From contig JAKBTP010000101.1 of assembly GCA_021844355.1 (NCBI GenBank), forward strand, positions 1-34,483: a stretch of DNA of 34,483 nucleotides. Direction: 5' to 3'. Both the position numbers and the translations under genes were made by a program. This document shows positions 1 through 8,357 of this stretch, in pieces (the first letter of the stretch is position 1; each line of letters opens with the position of its first letter). The notes under the pieces were generated by a model that saw only the letters and a program-made list of their open reading frames with translations, did not search any database and was not told the origin of the DNA. The stretch comes from a bacterium (GTDB taxonomy: Bacteria; Chloroflexota; Dormibacteria; Aeolococcales; Bog-877).

Positions 1-2
1 CC

Positions 3-233
3 GGAGCGCCACTCTCCGTGGACGGCCTCCCGGCCAGGATGGAGCAGGGAGCGAATGCCATCCCCGTCTGCCGTGGGCTCGGAGCAGGCAGCGGCGTCTC
101 GGTGGTGGTGGCTCGTCCCCAGGCCCCTGGCAACTACTTCGAGTTCACCGCCTGCATGCGCGGTCCGCACCTCGGCGACGAGACCTCCCTGGCCATGGCG
201 ATGCTGAACTCCGCGCGATTCAGCGCCGGCTGA
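3..233 (+). CDS. C-terminal end of an unidentified CDS truncated by the window edge
   Basis: Reading frame is open from the window edge to a TGA at 231-233; no recognisable motif. Confidence 0.4.
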   Translation, partial: GAPLSVDGLPARMEQGANAIPVCRGLGAGSGVSVVVARPQAPGNYFEFTACMRGPHLGDETSLAMAMLNSARFSAG

Positions 234-411
234 CCTCCCCCGCCGACCGCCGGCGAAGAGCGCCTAGCCCTCCTCCAATCGGTGGCGGTATGGAGGACGG
301 CGAGGCTGGAGCTTGACTAGGCCGGCTCTGGATGCTTGAGTACGCGCAGCGCGGCCAGAGCCGCCCCCGGCATCTGCCCTGTGCGCTCGCCCGCCTCGGA
401 GGTCGTCGCCG

Positions 412-978
412 ATGGTGTATCAGATCCGTCCCCTGGATTCCTCCACCTGGGAGGCGTTCGCGGAGCTGGTGGAGCGCAACAACGGGATTTTCGGGGGCTG
501 CTGGTGCATCGGGTATCACCCGGAGTGTGGCCAGCGGGGGATCAGCTACCGGGCGGTGAAGGAGCGCCGGGTCCGCAGCGGTGAGGCGCACGCCGCCCTG
601 GTCTTCGACGGAGATGGCCGGGCCCAAGGATGGTGCCAGTTCGGCGACCCTGAGGAGCTCTCCAACATCAAGCACGCGCGGGAGTACTTCAAGGACGCGC
701 CGCCTCGTCCGGACTGGCGGATCACCTGCTTCTACGTCGACCGGCGGCACCGCCGCCAGGGCATTGCCCGGGCGGCGCTGGAGGGAGCGCTCGAGGAGAT
801 CGCCCGCTGTGGCGGTGGTCTGGTGGAGGCGATTCCTGAGGTCACTGCCGGCCGCGAGGCCCAGGGGCGCTTCCTCTTCAGCGCAAGCGTCGAACTCTTC
901 GAGGAGCATGGCTTCACCAGGGTCCGCCAGGTGGGGAAACACGCGTGGATCGTGAGCCGCACCGTACATCCCAGCTGA
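412..978 (+). CDS. GNAT-family N-acetyltransferase
   Basis: 188 aa ORF with acetyl-CoA binding-like segment ITCFYVDRRHRRQGIARAALEGALEEIA and C-terminal FEEHGFTRV. Confidence 0.8.
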   Translation: MVYQIRPLDSSTWEAFAELVERNNGIFGGCWCIGYHPECGQRGISYRAVKERRVRSGEAHAALVFDGDGRAQGWCQFGDPEELSNIKHAREYFKDAPPRPDWRITCFYVDRRHRRQGIARAALEGALEEIARCGGGLVEAIPEVTAGREAQGRFLFSASVELFEEHGFTRVRQVGKHAWIVSRTVHPS

Positions 979-1006
979 GCTGGGGCGGTCACGCCCGGGG
1001 ACGCCC

Positions 1007-1447
1007 CTAGTGGCAGGAGTGCCCGTACAGACGCGCCACGGCCCGTTCGGCTGCCGCGCGCACCCGCGGCACGGGATCTTCCATCATCACGACGATGGCG
1101 CTCAGGGCCTCTTCCGGGCACTGCCGCGCGACAACCTTGGCTGCCATTTCGCGGACCCGCCACGCGGGGTCGGCGGTGGCACGCATGACCGCGGGCACCG
1201 CCGCCGGGTCCCACGCGTACAGGAGTCCCCGGCACCCCCAAACCCGCGGCCAGTAGCCATCCCTGCCCCCCTCGCGGCCGGACAGGACGAGGTCTGCGTG
1301 CGGGCCCCCGAGTGCCCGGACCAGGTCATCGTCGGCGCCGTGTCCTTCAAGCAGCTCGATGCAGCCGGCGACCACCGACGGCTTGCCCCGGTGTGCGCAC
1401 TCGGCCTCCACGCTCTGCCTCGGAGTAATGCCCCAAATGCTCCGCAC
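1007..1447 (-). CDS. HEAT-repeat domain protein
   Basis: 146 aa ORF with repeated helical units (DPAAVPAVMRATADPAWRVREMAAKVVA, CPEEALSAIVVMMEDPVPRVRAAAERAVARL). Confidence 0.65.
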   Translation of the reverse strand: MRSIWGITPRQSVEAECAHRGKPSVVAGCIELLEGHGADDDLVRALGGPHADLVLSGREGGRDGYWPRVWGCRGLLYAWDPAAVPAVMRATADPAWRVREMAAKVVARQCPEEALSAIVVMMEDPVPRVRAAAERAVARLYGHSCH

Positions 1448-1574
1448 TGCGCCAGTCTGCCTGAAAGAAGTGGACAGGATGGCGACCCTTTGGGGCCGCT
1501 ACCTCAGACACCCACTGTCCGCGCCGCTGCGTCGGGCAGAGCGGGTGCCGGTCCGGTGGGCACCGGCGAAGGCG

Positions 1575-1994
1575 CTATGCCCTTCTGCCGAGCCAGCGGA
1601 CGGTGACTCCTGCCTCCTCTGCCACTCGGAACTCAGGGTCACCTGTGAGCACTGGGCAATCGAGCACCGATGCGGCGGCGGCGGCGAAGGCGTCGGCATA
1701 GCTGATCCCGCCCCGCGCCTTGATGGCAGCTGCCCGGCGCACGAGAGTGTCATCGGTGCCGATCCAGCGAATCGGCACCCCGTCGGCCCGGGTCTCGGCG
1801 CGAAGATTCGCCCACACCTCGTCTGCTGCTCGGGCTCCGGAAGCGCGTTCGAGGATGTAGGCGATCTCTCCGAGGTTGACCAGGGTCATCCACGGCTCAC
1901 CGGTCCGCAGGATCTCCTCGACCTCCTCCCACCCAGGTTCCTGCCCGAGAAAGGTGAGGATCGCGTGGGCGTCCAGGACGACGCGATCAGCCAT
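1575..1994 (-). CDS. PIN-domain toxin, VapC-like
   Basis: Starts MADRVVLDAHAILTFLGQEPGWEEVEEIL with later acidic motifs (YADAFAAAAASVLDCPVLTGDPEF), typical of PIN ribonucleases; overlaps the upstream AbrB-type ORF by 8 nt. Confidence 0.85.
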   Translation of the reverse strand: MADRVVLDAHAILTFLGQEPGWEEVEEILRTGEPWMTLVNLGEIAYILERASGARAADEVWANLRAETRADGVPIRWIGTDDTLVRRAAAIKARGGISYADAFAAAAASVLDCPVLTGDPEFRVAEEAGVTVRWLGRRA

Positions 1995-2214
1995 CCTCGC
2001 GCTTGCGATCCCGGGCGCGCTCCTTCAGCAGCGTTGCGGTCAGCGTGCCACCGTGGAAGCGCCCCCGCAACTGCTCCACCGAGAGCAGCGGCTTGGGAAC
2101 CAGGTCGCCGCCTCGCTCCAACCACACCACCTTCGTGCCTGGCGGGAACCCGTAGCGGTTGCGCAGCGGCTCGGGGATGGTGACCTGCCCCTTCGGGTTT
2201 ACCGTGGTGACCAT
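1987..2214 (-). CDS. AbrB/MazE-type DNA-binding antitoxin
   Basis: Internal ATG of the listed ORF gives MVTTVNPKGQVTIPEPLRNRYGFPPGTKVVW, a typical AbrB swapped-hairpin sequence; GGAGGT lies just upstream. Confidence 0.85.
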   Translation of the reverse strand: MVTTVNPKGQVTIPEPLRNRYGFPPGTKVVWLERGGDLVPKPLLSVEQLRGRFHGGTLTATLLKERARDRKREDG

Positions 2215-2456
2215 TCGTATTACCTCCGCTCTCAGTGTACTACGGAGCCGGACCTGTAGTGATCGGCGGAGTCCGCTGGCGCAGGCGAGTGTCTCGGCAC
2301 CCCCACTCGGCTGTCCCCGTCGGTGGCGAGAGCAAGCCCCGGTCGCGAGGCGACCAACAGCGCCCTGCGCCTTTGACACCTCGGAATCGCACCCAACTTG
2401 CAACTCTTGCAAGTGGTTCATGCCAAGGAGTCAGGTGCTCCTGTCGAAGTGGGGCG

Positions 2457-2528
2457 CTGGGGCGGGAGGGGTCGAACCTCCGATCTCCTGATCCAGAGTC
2501 AGGCGCCTTACCACTTGGCCACGCCCCA
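2457..2528 (-). tRNA. tRNA-Gln (anticodon CTG)
   Basis: Reverse complement TGGGGCGTGGCCAAGTGGTAAGGCGCCTGACTCTGGATCAGGAGATCGGAGGTTCGACCCCTCCCGCCCCAG forms acceptor, D, anticodon (loop CTCTGGA) and T arms; no encoded CCA. Confidence 0.93.
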
Positions 2529-2570
2529 ATGGCGGCCGGGACCGCCCAGGTCAGATACTAACTGCCCGCC

Positions 2571-4061
2571 TCAGAGATCAGCCGAGCCTCGCAGCTCCTC
2601 AAGGGCGCGCCGCAGCCTTCGGTCCACCACATCCGGGCCCAGGAGGCGGGCACAGGCGTCGAGCGGAGGAGAGACCTCCTGCCCGGTCAGGGCGATCCGC
2701 ACCACCCGCATCAGGCGGCGGACCTCGGCCTTGGCTCCGACCGCGGAGCTCGCCGCCGCAGAGCTGGCCAGGGCACGGAGCGCGTCCATGAGGCCACCCG
2801 GGCCGCGCTGGAACACCGGCAGGGCGGTCTCGAGGAAGTCATGTGCAGCCATTCGGGAGAGTGACCCGTGAAGCATGCTGGCGCTCGGCTCCGGGTCGGT
2901 CCAAGCGAAGGCCAGCAGGCCGGGCACCTCGTCGAGCCTCCGTATCCGCTCCTGCACCATCTCCGCGATGGGCTCGAGCTGCTCCGCCGACGCCTGGGGC
3001 AGGAACGGACCCAGCCTGCGGCCCAGCTCTCCGGGGCTCAGCCGGCGGATCCAGACACCGTTCAGGTAGTCGAGCCGCTGCCCATCGAAGACCGCTGGGC
3101 TGGACTGGAGCCGCTCGAAGGTCATCCTGGCACGAAGTTCGGAGAGGGTGAAGACCTCCTCCTCGGTCCCCGGGGACCATCCCAGGAAGGCCAGGAAGTT
3201 GACGAGCGCCTCGGGAAGATAGCCCATCTCCCGGTACTCTGAGACCGCGGCGGCCCCGTGGCGCTTGGCCAGCTTCTGGCGATCAGGGCCGAGGACCAGA
3301 GGAACGTGGGCCAGTTCAGGGGGACTCCACCCCAGTGCTCGGTAGAGCACCAGGTGCTTGGGGGTGGAGGGGAGCCACTCCACCGCCCGCACCACGTGGG
3401 TCACCCCCATCAGGTGGTCGTCGACTACGTGGGCGAGGTGGTAGGTGGGGTAGCCGTCGGACTTGAGGAGCACCTGGTCGTCGATCTCGGCGTTGTCGAA
3501 GCGCTGAGGGCCGAGTACCAGGTCATCCCATGCCGACTCGCCCTCCGGCATCCGCAAGCGGACAACTTCGGGCCGCCCCTCAGCACGCAACTCAGACACC
3601 TCGTCCGGGCTCAGGTGTAAGCAGCGGCGGTCATACCGGGTGGGAAGCCCGCCCGCCCGCTGAGCGGCCCTCAGCTCCTCGAGCCTCTCCCGGCTGCAGA
3701 AGCAGGGGTAGGCGTTCCCTTCGGCCACCAGCTGGTCGGCGGCCGTCCGGTAGAGCGGCAGCCGCTCGGACTCCACGTAAGGGGCGCACGGCCCGCCCAG
3801 GTCGGGTCCCTCGTCCCACAGGAGGCCCAACCAGCGCAGCTCCGCCTGATACTCCAGGACGGACTCCGGGCGGTAGCGCTCCCGGTCGGTGTCCTCAATC
3901 CGCAGCAAAAAGCGCCCCTCGGGGCCGGCCAGGCAGTAGTTGAAGAGGGCCGTGCGCACATTGCCGATGTGCAGGGCGCCCGTGGGGCTGGGCGCGAAGC
4001 GCAGGCGCCGCCGGCCGGGAAGTGAGCTTGGCGTTGGCAGGGACGCCGGGCCCTCGCTCAA
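2571..4061 (-). CDS. gltX: Glutamyl-tRNA synthetase
   Basis: RRLRFAPSPTGALHIGNVRTALFNY (HIGH region), EDTDRERY, KLAKRHGA (KMSKS-like). The listed ORF starts at 4361 but homology begins near 4010; TTG at 4061 overlapping the upstream stop (TTGA) is a plausible start. Confidence 0.93.
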   Translation of the reverse strand: MSEGPASLPTPSSLPGRRRLRFAPSPTGALHIGNVRTALFNYCLAGPEGRFLLRIEDTDRERYRPESVLEYQAELRWLGLLWDEGPDLGGPCAPYVESERLPLYRTAADQLVAEGNAYPCFCSRERLEELRAAQRAGGLPTRYDRRCLHLSPDEVSELRAEGRPEVVRLRMPEGESAWDDLVLGPQRFDNAEIDDQVLLKSDGYPTYHLAHVVDDHLMGVTHVVRAVEWLPSTPKHLVLYRALGWSPPELAHVPLVLGPDRQKLAKRHGAAAVSEYREMGYLPEALVNFLAFLGWSPGTEEEVFTLSELRARMTFERLQSSPAVFDGQRLDYLNGVWIRRLSPGELGRRLGPFLPQASAEQLEPIAEMVQERIRRLDEVPGLLAFAWTDPEPSASMLHGSLSRMAAHDFLETALPVFQRGPGGLMDALRALASSAAASSAVGAKAEVRRLMRVVRIALTGQEVSPPLDACARLLGPDVVDRRLRRALEELRGSADL

Positions 4062-4324
4062 TGGTGCAGGACGATCAGATAGATGCCCATCGACAGGCAG
4101 CTGGCCAGGAGCAGGGCACCTGCCACGAGCCAGCCCTCCAGCCGGGAGGTCCGGAAGGTCACGTCGGCGCGGGCGTCGCTGCTCACCGCCACTCCCTCGG
4201 TGCCCAGGTTGGGGTACCTGGCCCTTAGGGCCGCTGGACCACTCTTCGCGGCGTCGGGCGCGTTCGTCTCGGGAGTCGATCTGCTGGGGTCGGGCCGACG
4301 GCGCCCGCTCCTTGTCTCGGCCAC
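4058..4324 (-). CDS. Small protein with one C-terminal transmembrane helix
   Basis: 88 aa ORF with hydrophobic tail LEGWLVAGALLLASCLSMGIYLIVLHH; stop overlaps the candidate gltX start. Confidence 0.55.
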   Translation of the reverse strand: MAETRSGRRRPDPSRSTPETNAPDAAKSGPAALRARYPNLGTEGVAVSSDARADVTFRTSRLEGWLVAGALLLASCLSMGIYLIVLHH

Positions 4325-4353
4325 CCTGCGAGTATAGGCAACATCCCATCGCC

Positions 4354-4425
4354 GCCCGCATCGTCTAGCGGTCAGGACATCACCCTTTCAAGGTGGTAAC
4401 CGGGGTTCGACTCCCCGTGCGGGTA
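4354..4425 (+). tRNA. tRNA-Glu (anticodon TTC)
   Basis: GCCCGCATCGTCTAGCGGTCAGGACATCACCCTTTCAAGGTGGTAACCGGGGTTCGACTCCCCGTGCGGGTA folds as a cloverleaf with loop CTTTCAA. Confidence 0.95.
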
Positions 4426-4833
4426 GGGGGCCCCGTGCCCGGTGAGCTCAAGAGGCGGCTGGTAGGTGCGCTCGGGGTGGGTTCGCGAGAGGCGGCGGGT
4501 GAGTCTGGAATGCTGCGGCGCTCCCGGCGCCATGGGCCGGCGGCGGCGGAGCGGCTGAGCTCAAAGAAAGGCGAAGCCGCCGGGAAGATCGGCGGCGGTG
4601 CCGACTTTGCTCCGGGGCACGCCAAGGTAGTTACCACCGGGTCGCAGGTTAGGTGGGCTCGCGAGATCTCCCCGACCTTGTGTGCCGACATCCGCCGCGT
4701 GCGTGCACAGGTCCCGCCCGAGCCCTCCTGGGCCGGGGCCCCGCAGCTGACCGCGGGCCCGCCCTGGGTCACTCCCCGGAGCAGACGGGGCGGGATCCCC
4801 CATCCCCCACGTCGGTGCTGGTAGTTTGCTGCC

Positions 4834-5316
4834 GTGCGGACCCATGAGTATCGGGCCACGGTCACCTGGACCGGGAACACCGACTCGGGTACCACTTCCT
4901 ACACCTCATACGGTCGGGACCACGAGGTGCGCGCGCCCAACCGGCCGCCGATCCTCGGGTCCTCCGATGCCGCCTTTCGGGGCGACCCCTTCCGGTACTC
5001 ACCAGAGGACCTCCTGGTCGCGGCCGTCAGCGCCTGCCACATGCTCTGGTACCTCCACCTCTGCGCCACGGCGGGCCTCTCCGCCACCGCGTACACAGAT
5101 GAGGTCGTCGGTGAGATGACAGAGCACCAGGACGGGAGCGGGGAGTTCCGGCGCGTGACATTGCGCCCCCGGGTCGAGCTGGCGCCCCCCGCCGACCTCG
5201 ACCTGGCGCTGGAGCTGCACCGCGAGGCTCACCGCCTCTGTTTCATCGCCCGTTCCGTCAACTTCGAGGTGCTATGCCAGCCGGAGGTCACGATCCGGGC
5301 CGGCGTGGGAAGCTGA
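4834..5316 (+). CDS. OsmC/Ohr family protein
   Basis: 160 aa, GTG start; PFRYSPEDLLVAAVSACHMLWYLHLC and LCFIARSVNFEVLCQPEV match OsmC-family active-site layout. Confidence 0.85.
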   Translation: MRTHEYRATVTWTGNTDSGTTSYTSYGRDHEVRAPNRPPILGSSDAAFRGDPFRYSPEDLLVAAVSACHMLWYLHLCATAGLSATAYTDEVVGEMTEHQDGSGEFRRVTLRPRVELAPPADLDLALELHREAHRLCFIARSVNFEVLCQPEVTIRAGVGS

Positions 5317-5414
5317 CGTCGAATGTCGCGGCCAGCCGGGGCGCGGCGTGCGCCGCTCCGGGGTGAACCGTGGGCAGTCGTCCTCACACGGAGGTTGCGG
5401 GCCTCCCCAACCCC

Positions 5415-5753
5415 CTAGTCGCGCGAGCTGAGCAGTGCCGCGGCGCCGAGGACGGCTCCCGGCAGGGCCCGCAGCCGCCCCTTCCCCACCCGGAGATGGA
5501 TGGCGTACAGGATGAGGTTCCCCACTCCGCACCCTCGGGCCAGCACCCTTGCTGGGCCACTGCGTGGAGCGGCGCTGGCGGCCCCGCCCAGGGCCAGCCA
5601 CATCCCCAGGCCGGCGATCGAGCCCACTGCGCGTCCCGGCGACTGTCGGAACAGTGACCGTCGGCGGACCCACACGAAGTGGGCGACGTCCGCGGCCCCC
5701 AGCCACCCGACGACGGCGAGCCCCGTCACCTCGCCAGGCGACGGCGACCTCAT
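5415..5753 (-). CDS. Small hypothetical membrane protein
   Basis: 112 aa with hydrophobic segments; ATGA overlap with the upstream PucR-type gene supports real coding. Confidence 0.55.
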   Translation of the reverse strand: MRSPSPGEVTGLAVVGWLGAADVAHFVWVRRRSLFRQSPGRAVGSIAGLGMWLALGGAASAAPRSGPARVLARGCGVGNLILYAIHLRVGKGRLRALPGAVLGAAALLSSRD

Positions 5754-7063
5754 CCCGCCGTCACCGTGCGCTCGCGACCACCACCGCCCGGGGCGCGGGT
5801 GAGGTGGGGCGCCTCCGCCCCCGGCTCCGCGGTGCCCTGCAGGATCCGGTATCCGCGCAGAGCCAGCTCCAGGCGGAGGCGGTCGTCGGGGTCCTTCCAG
5901 TCCCCGACCAGCTCGCGGATCCTCTCGAGTCGGTACAGGAGAGTGTGGCGGTGAACATGGAGTTCCCGAGCCGCCTCACTGAGACCCCCTGCCGAGAGCA
6001 CCACCTCCAGGGTCTGGCGCAGGGGAGGACGGCGGCGCGACTCCCGCTCCAAAAGAGGGCCGAGGCTGGCGGCCACGAAGCCTTCCAGGCCGGGGAGGTC
6101 GTGGAGCCATCCGAGGTAGGGGTGGAGCCGGCTCCAGTCGTGGACCGCCTCCTCAGGCCGCAAGATGGCCCCCACCGTGAGGGCGTCGCGGGCGGCCCGC
6201 ACCGCCTGGGGAACGTCGGCGAGGTCCTGGGCCACAGGGCCCCGGGCGATCCTCCAGGGCAGCTGCTCGGCTTCGGTGGCGTTGCGCAGCGACCGTCGCA
6301 GGGTGGCGATCCGAACCGAGGTCGGGACCAGCGCCACCACCGCGGACTGGTAGAGGGCGACGTGCGCTCCCAGCGGCATCCACGAGGTGGCCACCGAGGC
6401 TTCCGCGCTGGTGTCCTCGGCCCCCACCACCACCACCTGGTACGGGAAGTTGAGCACCGTGCCGCCGGCCGCGGCCCGGGCCAGCGCCTCCTGGTCGGCC
6501 GTCCCCTGGATCACCTCGGCGAAGAACTGGTCGTACTGCCGGTCCTGCTCCCGCCGGGTGCGCTCGCGCGTCTCCAGGTAGCTGGTGCTCACCGCGGCGC
6601 TGATGCTGTCCAGGTAGTCGAAGAGCGGTCCCACCGCGGTCAGAACCGACTGCGCGTCGATCTCCGGATGGTTGCGCACCAACTCGATCACGTGCTGCCA
6701 GATGACCAGGGCGGCCACTCGGTACGCCCGCAGGATGGCGTCCAAGGGCACCCCGGTGGTGGCGAGCCGTCCGCCCATGCGCGAGAGCTGTTGCAGCTCC
6801 GGGCCCGAAGGGGGCCGAGATTCCGCCCACAGGGAGAGGAGCGTCGCCACCCCCTCCCGACAGGCCGCCAGCACCTCGCTGGAGAAGGCGGACCCACCGG
6901 CCACCCCCTCGGCGAGGGGAATCGTCCGGGCCATCTCGATCGCCATCCGCCGGGCCACCCGCTCCATCCGCTGACGGAGGGAGTCGATGATCACCGGGCT
7001 GACCGAGGGCATCCCCTCGTAGGTGCGGCGCGGGCGGCGGGGGCGGAGCAGGGCTACGGCCAC
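5750..7063 (-). CDS. PucR/CdaR-type transcriptional regulator
   Basis: 437 aa with C-terminal LEVVLSAGGLSEAARELHVHRHTLLYRLERIRELVG...LRLELALRGYRIL, the PucR-family C-terminal HTH. Confidence 0.85.
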   Translation of the reverse strand: MAVALLRPRRPRRTYEGMPSVSPVIIDSLRQRMERVARRMAIEMARTIPLAEGVAGGSAFSSEVLAACREGVATLLSLWAESRPPSGPELQQLSRMGGRLATTGVPLDAILRAYRVAALVIWQHVIELVRNHPEIDAQSVLTAVGPLFDYLDSISAAVSTSYLETRERTRREQDRQYDQFFAEVIQGTADQEALARAAAGGTVLNFPYQVVVVGAEDTSAEASVATSWMPLGAHVALYQSAVVALVPTSVRIATLRRSLRNATEAEQLPWRIARGPVAQDLADVPQAVRAARDALTVGAILRPEEAVHDWSRLHPYLGWLHDLPGLEGFVAASLGPLLERESRRRPPLRQTLEVVLSAGGLSEAARELHVHRHTLLYRLERIRELVGDWKDPDDRLRLELALRGYRILQGTAEPGAEAPHLTRAPGGGGRERTVTAG

Positions 7064-7193
7064 AGCCCATCCAGCATATGCCGATCCTCGGGGAGGGCCG
7101 CAGAGGTCGCGGCTTCCGCTGTGGGCGCCCCTGCTCGCTCCGGGCCCCTCCGGGTTAGACTCGAGAGGAGATGTGGGGCTCTGAGGCTCGCGG

Positions 7194-8237
7194 ATGCTAG
7201 CCGCCTACGCGACCAGGGTGGGTGGTGAGGACCCGCTGGCCAACCTCGAGGTGGGGGAGAGGCCGCGGCCGCAGCCGGGCCCTGGGTGGGCGCTGCTGCG
7301 CACCGAGGCGGTCTCGCTCAACCACCACGACCTCTGGACGCTGAGGGGGGTGGGCGCGCCGCCCGGGAGCCTGCCCCGGATCCTGGGCTGCGACGTGGCC
7401 GGGAGGGTGGAGGCGTATGGGCCGGACACCGAAGAGGCGCTGCCCTTGGGCTCTTCCACCGTGGCCCACGCGGTGATCACCTGTGGGGCCTGCGACGCCT
7501 GTCTGGGCCCCGACGAGACCTCCTGCCGCCACTTCGCCATGCTCAGTGAGGGCCCGTACGAGGGCACGCTCGCGGAATACTGCCTGGTGCCCGCGACCAA
7601 CCTCTTCCCCATGCCGGCCGGCCTCTCGGCGCCGGAGGCCGCCTGCCTTCCCACGGCCTACCTCACCGCCTACCGCATGCTGTTCACCAAGGCGCGGCTG
7701 CAACCGGGGGCCACGGTTCTGATCCAGGGTGCCGGCGGGGGGCTGGCCACGGCGGCCCAGGCTCTGGCGCTGGCAGCTGGCCTCCGGGTCCTGGTCAGCA
7801 GCCGCTCGGAGGAGAAACGGCTTCGCGCTCTGGCCCGGGGCGCTCACCAGGCGTTGCCCCCCGGCCGGGAGGCGGTCTCGGCAATCATGGACCTGACCGG
7901 CGGAGAGGGGGTCGACGCGGTGATCGAGTCCGTCGGGGAGCCGACCTGGGCCACCAGCCTCCGCTCTCTGCGCCGGGGCGGTGCGGTGGTGGTCGCCGGG
8001 GCCACGGGAGGGGCTGACCCGCCGGCCGACCTGCGGCGCGTCTTCTGGCGCCAGCTCCGGGTTCTCGGTTCGACCATGGGGACCAGGGCCGAGTTCCGAG
8101 CCCTCCTGGGGTTCACCGAGGCCGCCGGGATCCACCCGCTCATCGACGAGGTCGTGCCCCTGGCCGGGGCCGTGTCCGCCTTCGCCAAGCTGGATTCCGG
8201 ATCGGCCATCGGGAAGCTGGTCGTCTCCGGCACCTGA
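7194..8237 (+). CDS. Zinc-binding MDR-family alcohol dehydrogenase/quinone oxidoreductase
   Basis: GroES-like N-terminus, CGACDACLGPDETSC cysteine cluster, Rossmann VLIQGAGGGLATAAQALALAAG. Confidence 0.85.
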   Translation: MLAAYATRVGGEDPLANLEVGERPRPQPGPGWALLRTEAVSLNHHDLWTLRGVGAPPGSLPRILGCDVAGRVEAYGPDTEEALPLGSSTVAHAVITCGACDACLGPDETSCRHFAMLSEGPYEGTLAEYCLVPATNLFPMPAGLSAPEAACLPTAYLTAYRMLFTKARLQPGATVLIQGAGGGLATAAQALALAAGLRVLVSSRSEEKRLRALARGAHQALPPGREAVSAIMDLTGGEGVDAVIESVGEPTWATSLRSLRRGGAVVVAGATGGADPPADLRRVFWRQLRVLGSTMGTRAEFRALLGFTEAAGIHPLIDEVVPLAGAVSAFAKLDSGSAIGKLVVSGT

Positions 8238-8357
8238 CCCAGCGCCCGTCCTGGGAGAGGTCCAGCTGCGCCTGGTAGAGTCCAGGGCGGCGATGGGGCC
8301 CGCCTGCGCCGGCTGCCGCCGGATGATGGCTTCTACCTCTTTCCCCGCAGGCAGGAG

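Noticed and set aside
4393-4824. 143-aa ORF overlapping tRNA-Glu
   Set aside because: Begins inside the tRNA and shows no motif.
5549-7228. 559-aa plus-strand ORF over the PucR-type gene
   Set aside because: Antisense artefact; minus-strand product has a clear C-terminal HTH and ATGA coupling.
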